Positions 1-5,769 of a stretch of DNA of 8,427 nt are shown here, one piece after another. The position numbers and the translations under genes were made by a program. Source of the DNA: an uncultured Erysipelotrichaceae bacterium (lineage in GTDB: Bacteria > Bacillota_I > Bacilli_A > Erysipelotrichales > Erysipelotrichaceae); assembly GCA_902795905.1 (NCBI GenBank), contig CADBMY010000061.1:1-8427 (forward strand). Direction: 5' to 3'. Each line of letters starts with the position of its first letter. Positions within the stretch are counted from its first letter, which is position 1. Below the pieces are notes generated by a model that saw only the letters and a program-made list of their open reading frames with translations, ran no database searches and had not been told where the DNA came from.

Positions 1-816
1 CTCTCGGAGACTGATCTCTGGTTCCTGAATAAACTGAATGCTGTCATCGATCACATCACGGAGAATATGGAGAAGTACGAGTTTGCCTTGGTCGGCAATG
101 AACTGTATTCATTTGTCTGGGATGACTTCTGCAGCTGGTATGTGGAACTCTCCAAGGCAAGTCTGAACAGTGATGATGCCAAGGTCAGAAAGGCAGCCCA
201 GGCAGCTCTTTACACAGCTCTGCTGAATATCGTCAAGCTCCTGCATCCGTTTATCCCGTTTGTGACGGAAGAGATCTACCAGAAACTGCCCGGTCATGAA
301 GAAACGATCTGTCTTGCGTCCTGGCCGACAGGGATCAAGACGATCAGAGAGATCGATACACTGGCCATGGACAGACTGATCTCGGTGATCTCCAAGGTCA
401 GAGAACTGAAGGTGACCAACCACCTGAAACCGAGCACACCGATCACCCTGAGTATCCGTGACCTCGACGGCAACAATGTAGATCTGGATGCGGAACAGGC
501 AAAGATGCTTGAGAGAATGGCGAAAGCCAACTGGCAGAAGGATCTGGAAGGGGATCTCGCGGTCGAGACGGTATATTCCGGTACGATTCTGATCCCGGCC
601 GGCGAACTGCTGGACAAGGAGGCAGAGATCGCCAAACTGGAAGCGGAGGAAAAGCGTCTGAACGGAGAGATCAGAAGAAGTCACGGTATCCTTGGCAATG
701 AAGGCTTCATGAAGAAGGCACCGGCTTTCAAGATCGAAGAGGAGAAACGCAAGCTGACAGATTACGAGAAGCAGCTCTCGGCTGTTACGGAAAGACTTGC
801 TTTCCTGCGTAAATAA
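1..816 (+). CDS. valS: Valine--tRNA ligase, C-terminal part (5' end outside the window)
   Basis: This is the last 271 codons of valyl-tRNA synthetase, the cytoplasmic class I enzyme that charges tRNA-Val; the reading frame is open from base 1. The catalytic HIGH/KMSKS core and the editing domain lie upstream and cannot be judged. Visible residues 20-50 hold the anticodon-binding helical region (DDFCSWYVELSK, the family's FxDFCDWYIE-type motif), followed near residue 80 by LHPFIPFVTEEIYQKLP, a strong ValRS/IleRS/LeuRS-family signature. Residues about 204-271 form the Val-specific C-terminal tRNA arm, a Lys/Glu-rich antiparallel coiled coil with the typical turn NEGFMKKAP at 233-241. The protein ends at TAA 814-816 with the expected family end. 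A hairpin follows, so it is probably the last gene of its transcript. Identification is firm; only the length is unknown. Confidence 0.97.
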   Translation, partial: LSETDLWFLNKLNAVIDHITENMEKYEFALVGNELYSFVWDDFCSWYVELSKASLNSDDAKVRKAAQAALYTALLNIVKLLHPFIPFVTEEIYQKLPGHEETICLASWPTGIKTIREIDTLAMDRLISVISKVRELKVTNHLKPSTPITLSIRDLDGNNVDLDAEQAKMLERMAKANWQKDLEGDLAVETVYSGTILIPAGELLDKEAEIAKLEAEEKRLNGEIRRSHGILGNEGFMKKAPAFKIEEEKRKLTDYEKQLSAVTERLAFLRK

Positions 817-822
817 TCATCT

Positions 823-849
823 GAGGAGTGTACGGAAGTACGCTCCTTT
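823..849 (+). terminator. Probable intrinsic terminator after valS
   Basis: A 9-bp stem (GGAGTGTAC at 825-833 with GTACGCTCC at 838-846, one G-T wobble) closes on a GGAA tetraloop, and A824-T847 can extend it. Only three T residues follow (847-849), so the U tract is weak and termination may be partial. It sits 8 nt after the valS stop and before the ppdK promoter, which is the right place for a terminator. Confidence 0.55.
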
Positions 850-899
850 GACGTATAACGAATTCGTATATAGGTTTTGTGATATTTGTTATAGGTAAT

Positions 900-952
900 A
901 AGACAACTTATCTTGTCTTGTGAAATTGCCTAGTTTATAATCAAATTGTCTA
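900..952 (+). promoter_or_regulatory. Candidate operator: repeated TTGYCT motifs around the ppdK promoter
   Basis: TTGTCT/TTGCCT occurs at 913-918, 926-931 and 946-951 on the + strand and inverted (AGACAA) at 901-906. The arms AAGACAA (900-906) and TTGTCTT (913-919) form a 7-bp inverted repeat over a 6-nt spacer. AAATTGCCTA (923-932) and AAATTGTCTA (943-952) are a direct repeat with a 20-bp period flanking the -10 box. The placement over the -35, -10 and start site would suit a repressor. The regulator is unknown, and the repeats could be chance in an AT-rich promoter. Confidence 0.35.
913..941 (+). promoter_or_regulatory. Predicted sigma-A promoter of ppdK
   Basis: A perfect -10 hexamer TATAAT (936-941) lies exactly 17 bp after TTGTCT (913-918), a 4/6 match to TTGACA. 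Transcription would start near 948, giving a leader of about 20 nt with the RBS AAGGAGG at 957-963. The -35 overlaps one arm of an inverted repeat (AGACAA 901-906 / TTGTCT 913-918). Confidence 0.75.
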
Positions 953-967
953 AAAGAAGGAGGCAAT

Positions 968-3742
968 ATGTCGACAAAGAAATATGTCTACAAGTTCACC
1001 GAAGGCAATGGCTCGATGAGAGAACTGCTTGGCGGTAAAGGTGCCAATCTGGCCGAAATGGCAGGTCTTGGTTTACCTGTTCCGATGGGCTTTACGATTA
1101 CAACGGAAGCCTGCAATCAGTACTATGCTGATGGTGAAAAGATCAATGATGAGATCATGGCTCAGGTTAAGAAGAACCTGACATGGCTCGAAAAGACGAT
1201 GGGTAAGAAACTTGGCGATTCCAAAAACCCGCTTCTTGTATCTGTACGTTCCGGTGCCCGTGCATCCATGCCGGGTATGATGGACACGATCCTGAATCTG
1301 GGTATCAACGATGTCGTAGTTGAGAAGATCGCAGAAGCAAGTAATAACCCTCGTTTTGCTTATGACTCATACCGTCGTTTCGTTCAGATGTTCTCTGACG
1401 TTGTCATGGGTCTGTCCAAGAAGAGATTTGAAGTTATTATTGATGAACTGAAGGCTGAAAAGGGCATTAAGGACGATATCGATCTCGATGCTGATGATAT
1501 GAAGAAGCTGACAGGTCTGTTCAAGGATTTCTATAAGGCTGAAAAGGGTGAGGATTTCCCTCAGGATCCTAACGTACAGCTGGAAAGAGCTATTGAAGCA
1601 GTCTTCCGTTCCTGGAACAACGAACGTGCTATCTACTACAGACGAATGAATGACATTCCTTCCGACTGGGGTACAGCTGTTAACGTACAGTCCATGGTCT
1701 TCGGTAATATGGGTAATGATTGTGCTACAGGCGTATGCTTCACACGTGACCCTTCCACCGGTGCCAATGCGTACTTCTACGGTGAATATCTGATCAACGC
1801 TCAGGGTGAAGATGTTGTTGCCGGTGTCCGTACTCCTCAGCAGATCTCCAAGAAGGGCTCCCAGGCATGGGCTAAGTCCAATGGTATCTCCGAGAAAGAC
1901 AGAAAGGCTAAATATCCTTCACTGGAAGAAAAGATGCCTGAAACATATAAGGCTCTTGATGATGTCAGAAAGAAACTGGAAGCACATTATCATGACATGC
2001 AGGATATGGAATTCACGATCCAGGAAGGCAAACTGTTCATGCTGCAGACACGTAACGGTAAGAGAACCGCTGCTGCTGCTCTGAAGGTTGCTGTTGACCT
2101 CGTTCATGAAGGCCTGATCACTGAAGATGATGCTCTGCTGATGGTAGAGCCTAAACAGCTTGATGACCTGCTGCATCCTACATTTGATGCTAAGGATCTG
2201 AAGGCTCATCAGGGTGATATCATTGCCAAGGGTCTGGCTGCATCTCCCGGTGCCGGTTCCGGTGCTGTCGTATTTACAGCTGCTGATGCCAAGGCATGGT
2301 CTGATGCCGGTAAGAAGGTCGTTCTCGTCCGTCTTGAGACTTCTCCTGAAGATATCGAAGGTATGCACGTTTCCGAAGCGATCGTTACCGTACGCGGCGG
2401 TATGACCAGCCACGCTGCAGTCGTTGCCCGTGGTATGGGTGCATGCTGTGTATCCGGTGCCGGTGATATCTCCGTTAACGAAGAGAAGAAACAGTTCACT
2501 GTCGGCGGCAAGACATTCAAGGAAGGCGATATCATCTCTGTTGATGGTACAACCGGCTGCGTATACCAGGGTGAGATCAAGACAAGTCCTGCCAAGATCT
2601 CCGGTGACTTCAAGAAGTTCATGGAATGGGCAGATGCACGCCGTACACTGAAAGTCAGAACAAATGCTGATACACCTGAGGATGCTGCCAAGGCAGTTGA
2701 ATTCGGTGCTGAAGGTATCGGTCTGGTTCGTACAGAACATATGTTCTTCAACTCCGCTGAGAGAATTAAAGCTATCCGTATGCTCTGTGTAGCTCAGAAT
2801 ACAGAACAGAGAATGGTTGCTCTCGGTGAGCTTGAACCTTATCAGCAGGAAGACTTCGAGGGTATCTACGAAGCTATGGGCAAGGGCAGAAGTGTTACTG
2901 TCCGTCTGCTTGATCCGCCTCTGCATGAATTCCTGCCGAAGACGGAAGAAGAGATGGTTGATGTTGCTGCATCCCTCGGCATTACTGTCGACGATGTCAA
3001 GGCAGCTGCAGCAAGCCTGCATGAGTTCAACCCGATGATGGGTCACCGCGGATGCCGTCTGGATGTTACATATCCTGAGATCGCTGAAATGCAGACTCGT
3101 GCTATCGTCAAGGCTGCACTTGCTACAAATAAGAAGCATCCTTCCTGGAAGGTTACTCCTGAGATCATGATCCCGCTGGTAGGTGAGGCTAAGGAACTTG
3201 CTTATGTAGCGAAGATCGTTAAGGAAACAGCTGACAAGGTCATCGCTGAGGCTAACTCCAAGATGACATATAAAGTCGGTACAATGATCGAGATCCCGCG
3301 TGCTGCTCTGACAGCAGACAAGCTTGCGGAGACAGCTGAATTCTTCAGCTTCGGTACAAACGACCTGACACAGATGACATTCGGTTTCTCCCGTGATGAT
3401 GCCGGTAAGTTCTTAGGTGATTACTATGACAAGCACATCTACGAGAGTGATCCGTTCGCTCATGTTGATGTCGACGGTGTCGGCCAGCTGATCAAGATGG
3501 CTGCCGAAAAGGGACGCAGCACACGTAAGGATCTGCACCTCGGTGTCTGCGGCGAGCACGGCGGCGATCCTGCTTCTGTAGAATTCTTCCACAGAGTTGG
3601 TCTGAACTACGTTTCCTGCTCACCTTACCGTGTACCTCTGGCAAGACTTGCTGCTGCACAGGCTAAGATCAGAACAGACCGTGAAGCTGCTGCTGCCAAG
3701 AAGGCTGCCAAAGCTGCAAAGAAACCTGCAAAGAAGAAGTAA
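968..3742 (+). CDS. ppdK: Pyruvate, phosphate dikinase (PPDK) with Lys/Ala-rich C-terminal tail
   Basis: Cytoplasmic PPDK, interconverting PEP + AMP + PPi and pyruvate + ATP + Pi; in anaerobes it often serves glycolysis and saves ATP through PPi. The 924 residues carry the family's domains in order: an N-terminal nucleotide-binding domain (GGKGANLAEMAGLGLP near residue 23; SVRSGARASMPGMMDT from residue 92), a swivelling phosphohistidine domain with GGMTSHAAVVARG and the phosphorylated His482 (Thr480 is the site a PDRP-type regulator would modify), and a C-terminal PEP/pyruvate barrel with the catalytic-type Cys861 in CGEHGGDP. As I recall it, the Clostridium symbiosum enzyme is about 874 residues. 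The extra length here comes from an insert around 295-321, known in many bacterial PPDKs, and a tail of about 20 residues (about 903-924) rich in Lys and Ala after the usual end LAAAQA. The start is fixed by AAGGAGG 4 nt upstream and by homology (KKYVYKFTEGNGSMRELLGGKG). Frequent GCT and CGT codons suggest high expression. Confidence 0.97.
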   Translation: MSTKKYVYKFTEGNGSMRELLGGKGANLAEMAGLGLPVPMGFTITTEACNQYYADGEKINDEIMAQVKKNLTWLEKTMGKKLGDSKNPLLVSVRSGARASMPGMMDTILNLGINDVVVEKIAEASNNPRFAYDSYRRFVQMFSDVVMGLSKKRFEVIIDELKAEKGIKDDIDLDADDMKKLTGLFKDFYKAEKGEDFPQDPNVQLERAIEAVFRSWNNERAIYYRRMNDIPSDWGTAVNVQSMVFGNMGNDCATGVCFTRDPSTGANAYFYGEYLINAQGEDVVAGVRTPQQISKKGSQAWAKSNGISEKDRKAKYPSLEEKMPETYKALDDVRKKLEAHYHDMQDMEFTIQEGKLFMLQTRNGKRTAAAALKVAVDLVHEGLITEDDALLMVEPKQLDDLLHPTFDAKDLKAHQGDIIAKGLAASPGAGSGAVVFTAADAKAWSDAGKKVVLVRLETSPEDIEGMHVSEAIVTVRGGMTSHAAVVARGMGACCVSGAGDISVNEEKKQFTVGGKTFKEGDIISVDGTTGCVYQGEIKTSPAKISGDFKKFMEWADARRTLKVRTNADTPEDAAKAVEFGAEGIGLVRTEHMFFNSAERIKAIRMLCVAQNTEQRMVALGELEPYQQEDFEGIYEAMGKGRSVTVRLLDPPLHEFLPKTEEEMVDVAASLGITVDDVKAAAASLHEFNPMMGHRGCRLDVTYPEIAEMQTRAIVKAALATNKKHPSWKVTPEIMIPLVGEAKELAYVAKIVKETADKVIAEANSKMTYKVGTMIEIPRAALTADKLAETAEFFSFGTNDLTQMTFGFSRDDAGKFLGDYYDKHIYESDPFAHVDVDGVGQLIKMAAEKGRSTRKDLHLGVCGEHGGDPASVEFFHRVGLNYVSCSPYRVPLARLAAAQAKIRTDREAAAAKKAAKAAKKPAKKK

Positions 3743-3749
3743 TTATATT

Positions 3750-3756
3750 GAGGAGG
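3750..3756 (+). promoter_or_regulatory. Strong ribosome binding site of the 47-residue basic ORF
   Basis: GAGGAGG ends 7 nt before the ATG at 3764, which is near-ideal Shine-Dalgarno strength and spacing. It lies in the 21-nt gap after the ppdK stop. This is the main evidence that the short ORF is translated. Confidence 0.7.
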
Positions 3757-3763
3757 ACCGTGA

Positions 3764-3907
3764 ATGAGCACATACAGACCCGCCGTAAGACGAGCTGCTG
3801 CGATGAAAGCAACTGCCCAGAAAGCTGCACTCAACTACCGGTCTAACACTGACGGGAAGAAGAGAAAAGCTTCGCGAAAAAAAGCAAAGGCAGTTACTGA
3901 AGAGTAA
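3764..3907 (+). CDS. Small highly basic protein, 47 aa, unknown function
   Basis: I do not recognise this family. The ORF encodes 47 residues starting [20 protein letters not shown] and ending KAVTEE. It has 14 Lys/Arg against 3 Asp/Glu, with a basic cluster [12 protein letters not shown] at residues 31-42 and no Cys, His, signal peptide or membrane segment. Such composition suits binding of RNA, DNA, ribosomes or another polyanion, but that is inference. It follows ppdK by 21 nt with a very good RBS, and the intrinsic terminator begins 23 nt after its stop, so it is most likely the last gene of a ppdK transcript. The end of PpdK itself is also Lys/Ala-rich, so the two may share a purpose or an origin. 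The frames are the same, but stops at 3740, 3749 and 3761 rule out a simple readthrough fusion. It could still be a non-functional ORF. Confidence 0.6.
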   Translation: MSTYRPAVRRAAAMKATAQKAALNYRSNTDGKKRKASRKKAKAVTEE

Positions 3908-3930
3908 CGGTCATCCCGATACAATGCATG

Positions 3931-3961
3931 AAACCCCTGCATCATATATGCGGGGGTTTTT
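3931..3961 (+). terminator. Intrinsic terminator of the ppdK transcript
   Basis: A 12-bp stem pairs 3931-3942 (AAACCCCTGCAT) with 3948-3959 (one T-G wobble at 3938/3952), with loop CATAT, and runs into TTTTT (3957-3961). This is a textbook rho-independent terminator on the + strand. It also shows that in-frame ATGs upstream of glpK at 3928 and 3982 are unlikely starts. Confidence 0.92.
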
Positions 3962-3963
3962 AC

Positions 3964-3992
3964 TTGAAGAGGTGTTTGTACATGCCTATAAT
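3964..3992 (+). promoter_or_regulatory. Predicted sigma-A promoter of glpK
   Basis: TTGAAG (3964-3969, 4/6 match to the -35) is followed after exactly 17 bp by a perfect TATAAT (3987-3992). It starts only 2 nt after the U tract of the preceding terminator. The transcript would start near 3999, leaving roughly 7-13 nt before the possible start codons. Confidence 0.7.
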
Positions 3993-3998
3993 TTGGGT

Positions 3999-4004
3999 AG
4001 AGGA
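3999..4004 (+). promoter_or_regulatory. RBS deciding the glpK start
   Basis: AGAGGA lies 7 nt before ATG 4012, with ATG 4006 and 4009 also in frame immediately ahead of it. Only 4012 gives both good spacing and the usual N terminus [14 protein letters not shown]. If the promoter at 3964-3992 is correct, this site sits at the very 5' end of the mRNA, which may weaken ribosome loading. Confidence 0.55.
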
Positions 4005-4011
4005 CATGATG

Positions 4012-5508
4012 ATGAGCAAATATGTAATGGCAATTGATGAAGGTACGACAAGTACCAGAGCAATGATCTTTGATCATGAGCACAATGTAGTTTCCATGGC
4101 ACAAAAGGAGTTCACACAGTATTTTCCGCATCCCGGATGGGTAGAACATGATGCCAATGAGATCCTTCTGGCTGTACAGGCTGTTATGGCTTCCAGTCTG
4201 ATGGAAGCAAATCTTCAGCCCACGGATATTGCTGCGATCGGGATCACCAACCAGCGTGAGACAACGGTCGTCTGGAACAAGGACACCGGACTTCCGATCT
4301 ACCGTGCGATCGTCTGGCAGTCAAGACAGACAGCAGACATCTGTGATGAACTGAAGGAGAAGGGCTACGTTCCTCTGTTTGAAGAGAAGACCGGTCTGAA
4401 GATCGATGCCTATTTCTCTGCGACGAAGATCCGCTGGATCCTTGATCATGTGGAAGGTGCCCAGCAGATGGCGGAAGAGGGCAAGCTTCTGGCAGGAACG
4501 ATCGACTCCTGGCTTGTTTATTACCTGAGCGGTCAGAAAGTGCATATTACGGACTATACGAATGCCAGCCGCACACTGCTCTACAATATCTATGAGAAAA
4601 AGTGGGACGAAGAACTCTGCCGGATCATGAACATACCGATGTGCATGCTGCCGGAAGTCAGAGACAGTTCCTGTGTATACGGAACAACAGCGGATTACCG
4701 CGGTTTCGGTGCCGAGATACCGATTGCCGGAATTGCCGGTGACCAGCAGGCTGCACTGTTCGGACAGGGATGCTTCGATGTCGGGTCCGTAAAGAATACA
4801 TACGGCACCGGATGCTTCATGCTTGTCAATACCGGTACACAGCCGATGAAGTCGGAGAGCGGTCTTGTCACAACGATTGCCTGGGGTCTTAACGGAAAGA
4901 TCACGTATGCTCTGGAGGGATCGATCTTTGTTGCCGGATCTGCTATCCAGTGGCTCAGAGACGAACTGCACTTCTTTGAAAAAGCTTCGATGTCTGAGGA
5001 GATGGCCCTGCGTTCGAAGAATGACCGTAGTGTGATCCTGGTGCCGGCATTTGTCGGGCTTGGGGCTCCGTACTGGGATGACCGCTGCCGCGGTGCCTTG
5101 TTCGGTCTGACCAGAGGCACGACGGTTGATGATATCACAAAGGCTACACTGGACTCTCTGGCATATCAGACAAGAGATATTCTGGAAGCCATGGAAAAGG
5201 ATATCGGCAAGCAGATCGATACCCTGAAGGTCGACGGCGGCGCATCCGCAAACAACTACATGATGCAGTTCCAGGCAGATCTGATCCAGCATCCTGTGAT
5301 TCGTCCTGCCAGTGTTGAATCGACCGCGATCGGTGCCGCAAATCTTGCCGGACTGGCTGTCGGCTACTGGACCATGGATGATCTGCGCGCACCTTCGGCA
5401 GGGGATACGATCTATACACCGCTGATGGCAAAGAAAGATGCTGATAAGTATTATCAGAGATGGCAGACAGCTGTTGCGGCAGCACGTATGTTTCCCGCTG
5501 ATGAATGA
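4012..5508 (+). CDS. glpK: Glycerol kinase
   Basis: Cytoplasmic FGGY-family kinase converting glycerol + ATP to sn-glycerol 3-phosphate. From ATG 4012 it has 498 residues, the normal length. Visible motifs are the N-terminal phosphate-binding DEGTTSTR (9-16), glycerol-binding NQRETT (80-85, Arg82 and Glu83), Tyr134 in [16 protein letters not shown] (Asp244, Gln245), and the nucleotide-site DGGAS (408-412) near [12 protein letters not shown]. An in-frame extension to 3928 exists but passes through a terminator and a promoter. Low-GC Gram-positive GlpKs are usually activated by HPr phosphorylation of a His in a YHFYG-type segment before PIAGxAGDQQ; here that segment reads YRGFG with Arg230, so this PTS control seems absent. 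No glpF, glpO/glpD or glpP is adjacent, so it stands alone as a monocistronic unit. No terminator is visible between it and the thrS leader. Confidence 0.96.
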   Translation: MSKYVMAIDEGTTSTRAMIFDHEHNVVSMAQKEFTQYFPHPGWVEHDANEILLAVQAVMASSLMEANLQPTDIAAIGITNQRETTVVWNKDTGLPIYRAIVWQSRQTADICDELKEKGYVPLFEEKTGLKIDAYFSATKIRWILDHVEGAQQMAEEGKLLAGTIDSWLVYYLSGQKVHITDYTNASRTLLYNIYEKKWDEELCRIMNIPMCMLPEVRDSSCVYGTTADYRGFGAEIPIAGIAGDQQAALFGQGCFDVGSVKNTYGTGCFMLVNTGTQPMKSESGLVTTIAWGLNGKITYALEGSIFVAGSAIQWLRDELHFFEKASMSEEMALRSKNDRSVILVPAFVGLGAPYWDDRCRGALFGLTRGTTVDDITKATLDSLAYQTRDILEAMEKDIGKQIDTLKVDGGASANNYMMQFQADLIQHPVIRPASVESTAIGAANLAGLAVGYWTMDDLRAPSAGDTIYTPLMAKKDADKYYQRWQTAVAAARMFPADE

Positions 5509-5537
5509 TTGACGAACAGCAGTAAATACGTTATAAC
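5509..5537 (+). promoter_or_regulatory. Predicted sigma-A promoter of the thrS T-box leader
   Basis: TTGACG (5509-5514, 5/6) and TATAAC (5532-5537, 5/6) are separated by exactly 17 bp, directly after the glpK stop. Transcription would start near 5544, about 20 nt before T-box Stem I, giving a leader of about 225 nt. Confidence 0.8.
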
Positions 5538-5563
5538 ATAAAAGAAAGCTAAGAACGGGACAC

Positions 5564-5752
5564 GATCCGCAGGTCAGGATACAGAGAGCATGCCGGTTGG
5601 TGCAAGGTATGCGAGAGACTGTGAGATTACCGCCCGGGAGCCGGATCTTAATCGATCACGCAGGTCTGCGTTAAAGACTTGAGGTGCTCATCATATGATG
5701 AGAATTAAGGTGGTACCGCGCTTATAAGCGTCCTTGAACAGGGCGCTTTTTT
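5564..5752 (+). promoter_or_regulatory. T-box riboswitch, threonine-responsive (ACC specifier)
   Basis: A tRNA-sensing leader that lets thrS be read only when uncharged tRNA-Thr is abundant. Stem I is closed by GATCCG (5564-5569) with CGGATC (5642-5647). Its upper part has an AGAGAG element (5583-5588), an apical stem GCATGCC (5588-5594)/GGTATGC (5606-5612) and the conserved loop GGTTGGTGCAAG (5595-5606). The 3' strand of the internal loop carries GATTACCG, with ACC (Thr) at 5629-5631 as specifier. Further hairpins are ACGCAG/CTGCGT (5658-5671) and CTCATC/GATGAG (5687-5702). The T-box sequence AAGGTGGTACCGCG (5707-5720) forms the antiterminator: AAGG 5707-5710 with CCTT 5732-5735, and GCGC 5718-5721 with GCGT 5728-5731, leaving the 7-nt bulge TGGTACC for the tRNA 3' end. 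The specifier choice rests on position and the downstream gene; ATT (Ile) immediately before it is the alternative reading. Confidence 0.95.
5726..5752 (+). terminator. T-box-controlled intrinsic terminator before thrS
   Basis: The stem AAGCGTCCT (5726-5734) pairs with AGGGCGCTT (5740-5748, one T-G wobble) over loop TGAAC, followed by a run of T to 5752. Bases 5728-5735 also belong to the antiterminator, so the two folds exclude each other. This is the switch itself. Confidence 0.93.
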
Positions 5753-5758
5753 ACTTAC

Positions 5759-5764
5759 AGGAGG
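5759..5764 (+). promoter_or_regulatory. RBS deciding the thrS start
   Basis: AGGAGG lies 5 nt before ATG 5770, downstream of the T-box terminator. An upstream in-frame ATG at 5734 falls inside the terminator stem and has no RBS, so 5770 is the start. Confidence 0.85.
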
Positions 5765-5769
5765 AGAAC

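Noticed and set aside
858..867. ACGAATTCGT perfect 10-bp palindrome upstream of ppdK
   Set aside because: It is short, lies about 46 bp before the -35 and has no second copy in the window, so it is plausible by chance.
1919..3139. 406-codon open frame antisense to ppdK
   Set aside because: It lies wholly inside a clearly conserved gene, has a low-complexity Cys/Ser/Thr-rich product without recognisable motifs, and is explained by the strong codon bias of ppdK excluding reverse-strand stops.
3625..3834. 69-codon minus-strand ORF over the ppdK end and the basic ORF
   Set aside because: It is the reverse reading of Ala/Lys-rich codons, giving an Ala/Phe-rich pseudo-membrane peptide. It has no promoter or RBS on that strand.
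3928..4011. Upstream in-frame starts for glpK (3928 and 3982)
   Set aside because: 3928 lies just before and reads through the terminator stem, and 3982 lies within the promoter just before the -10 box. The extension has no similarity to glycerol kinase N termini, whereas 4012 gives the standard protein.
5734..5769. Longer thrS N terminus starting at 5734
   Set aside because: The ATG is not usable: it is inside the T-box terminator hairpin, has no RBS, and adds 12 residues unrelated to ThrRS.
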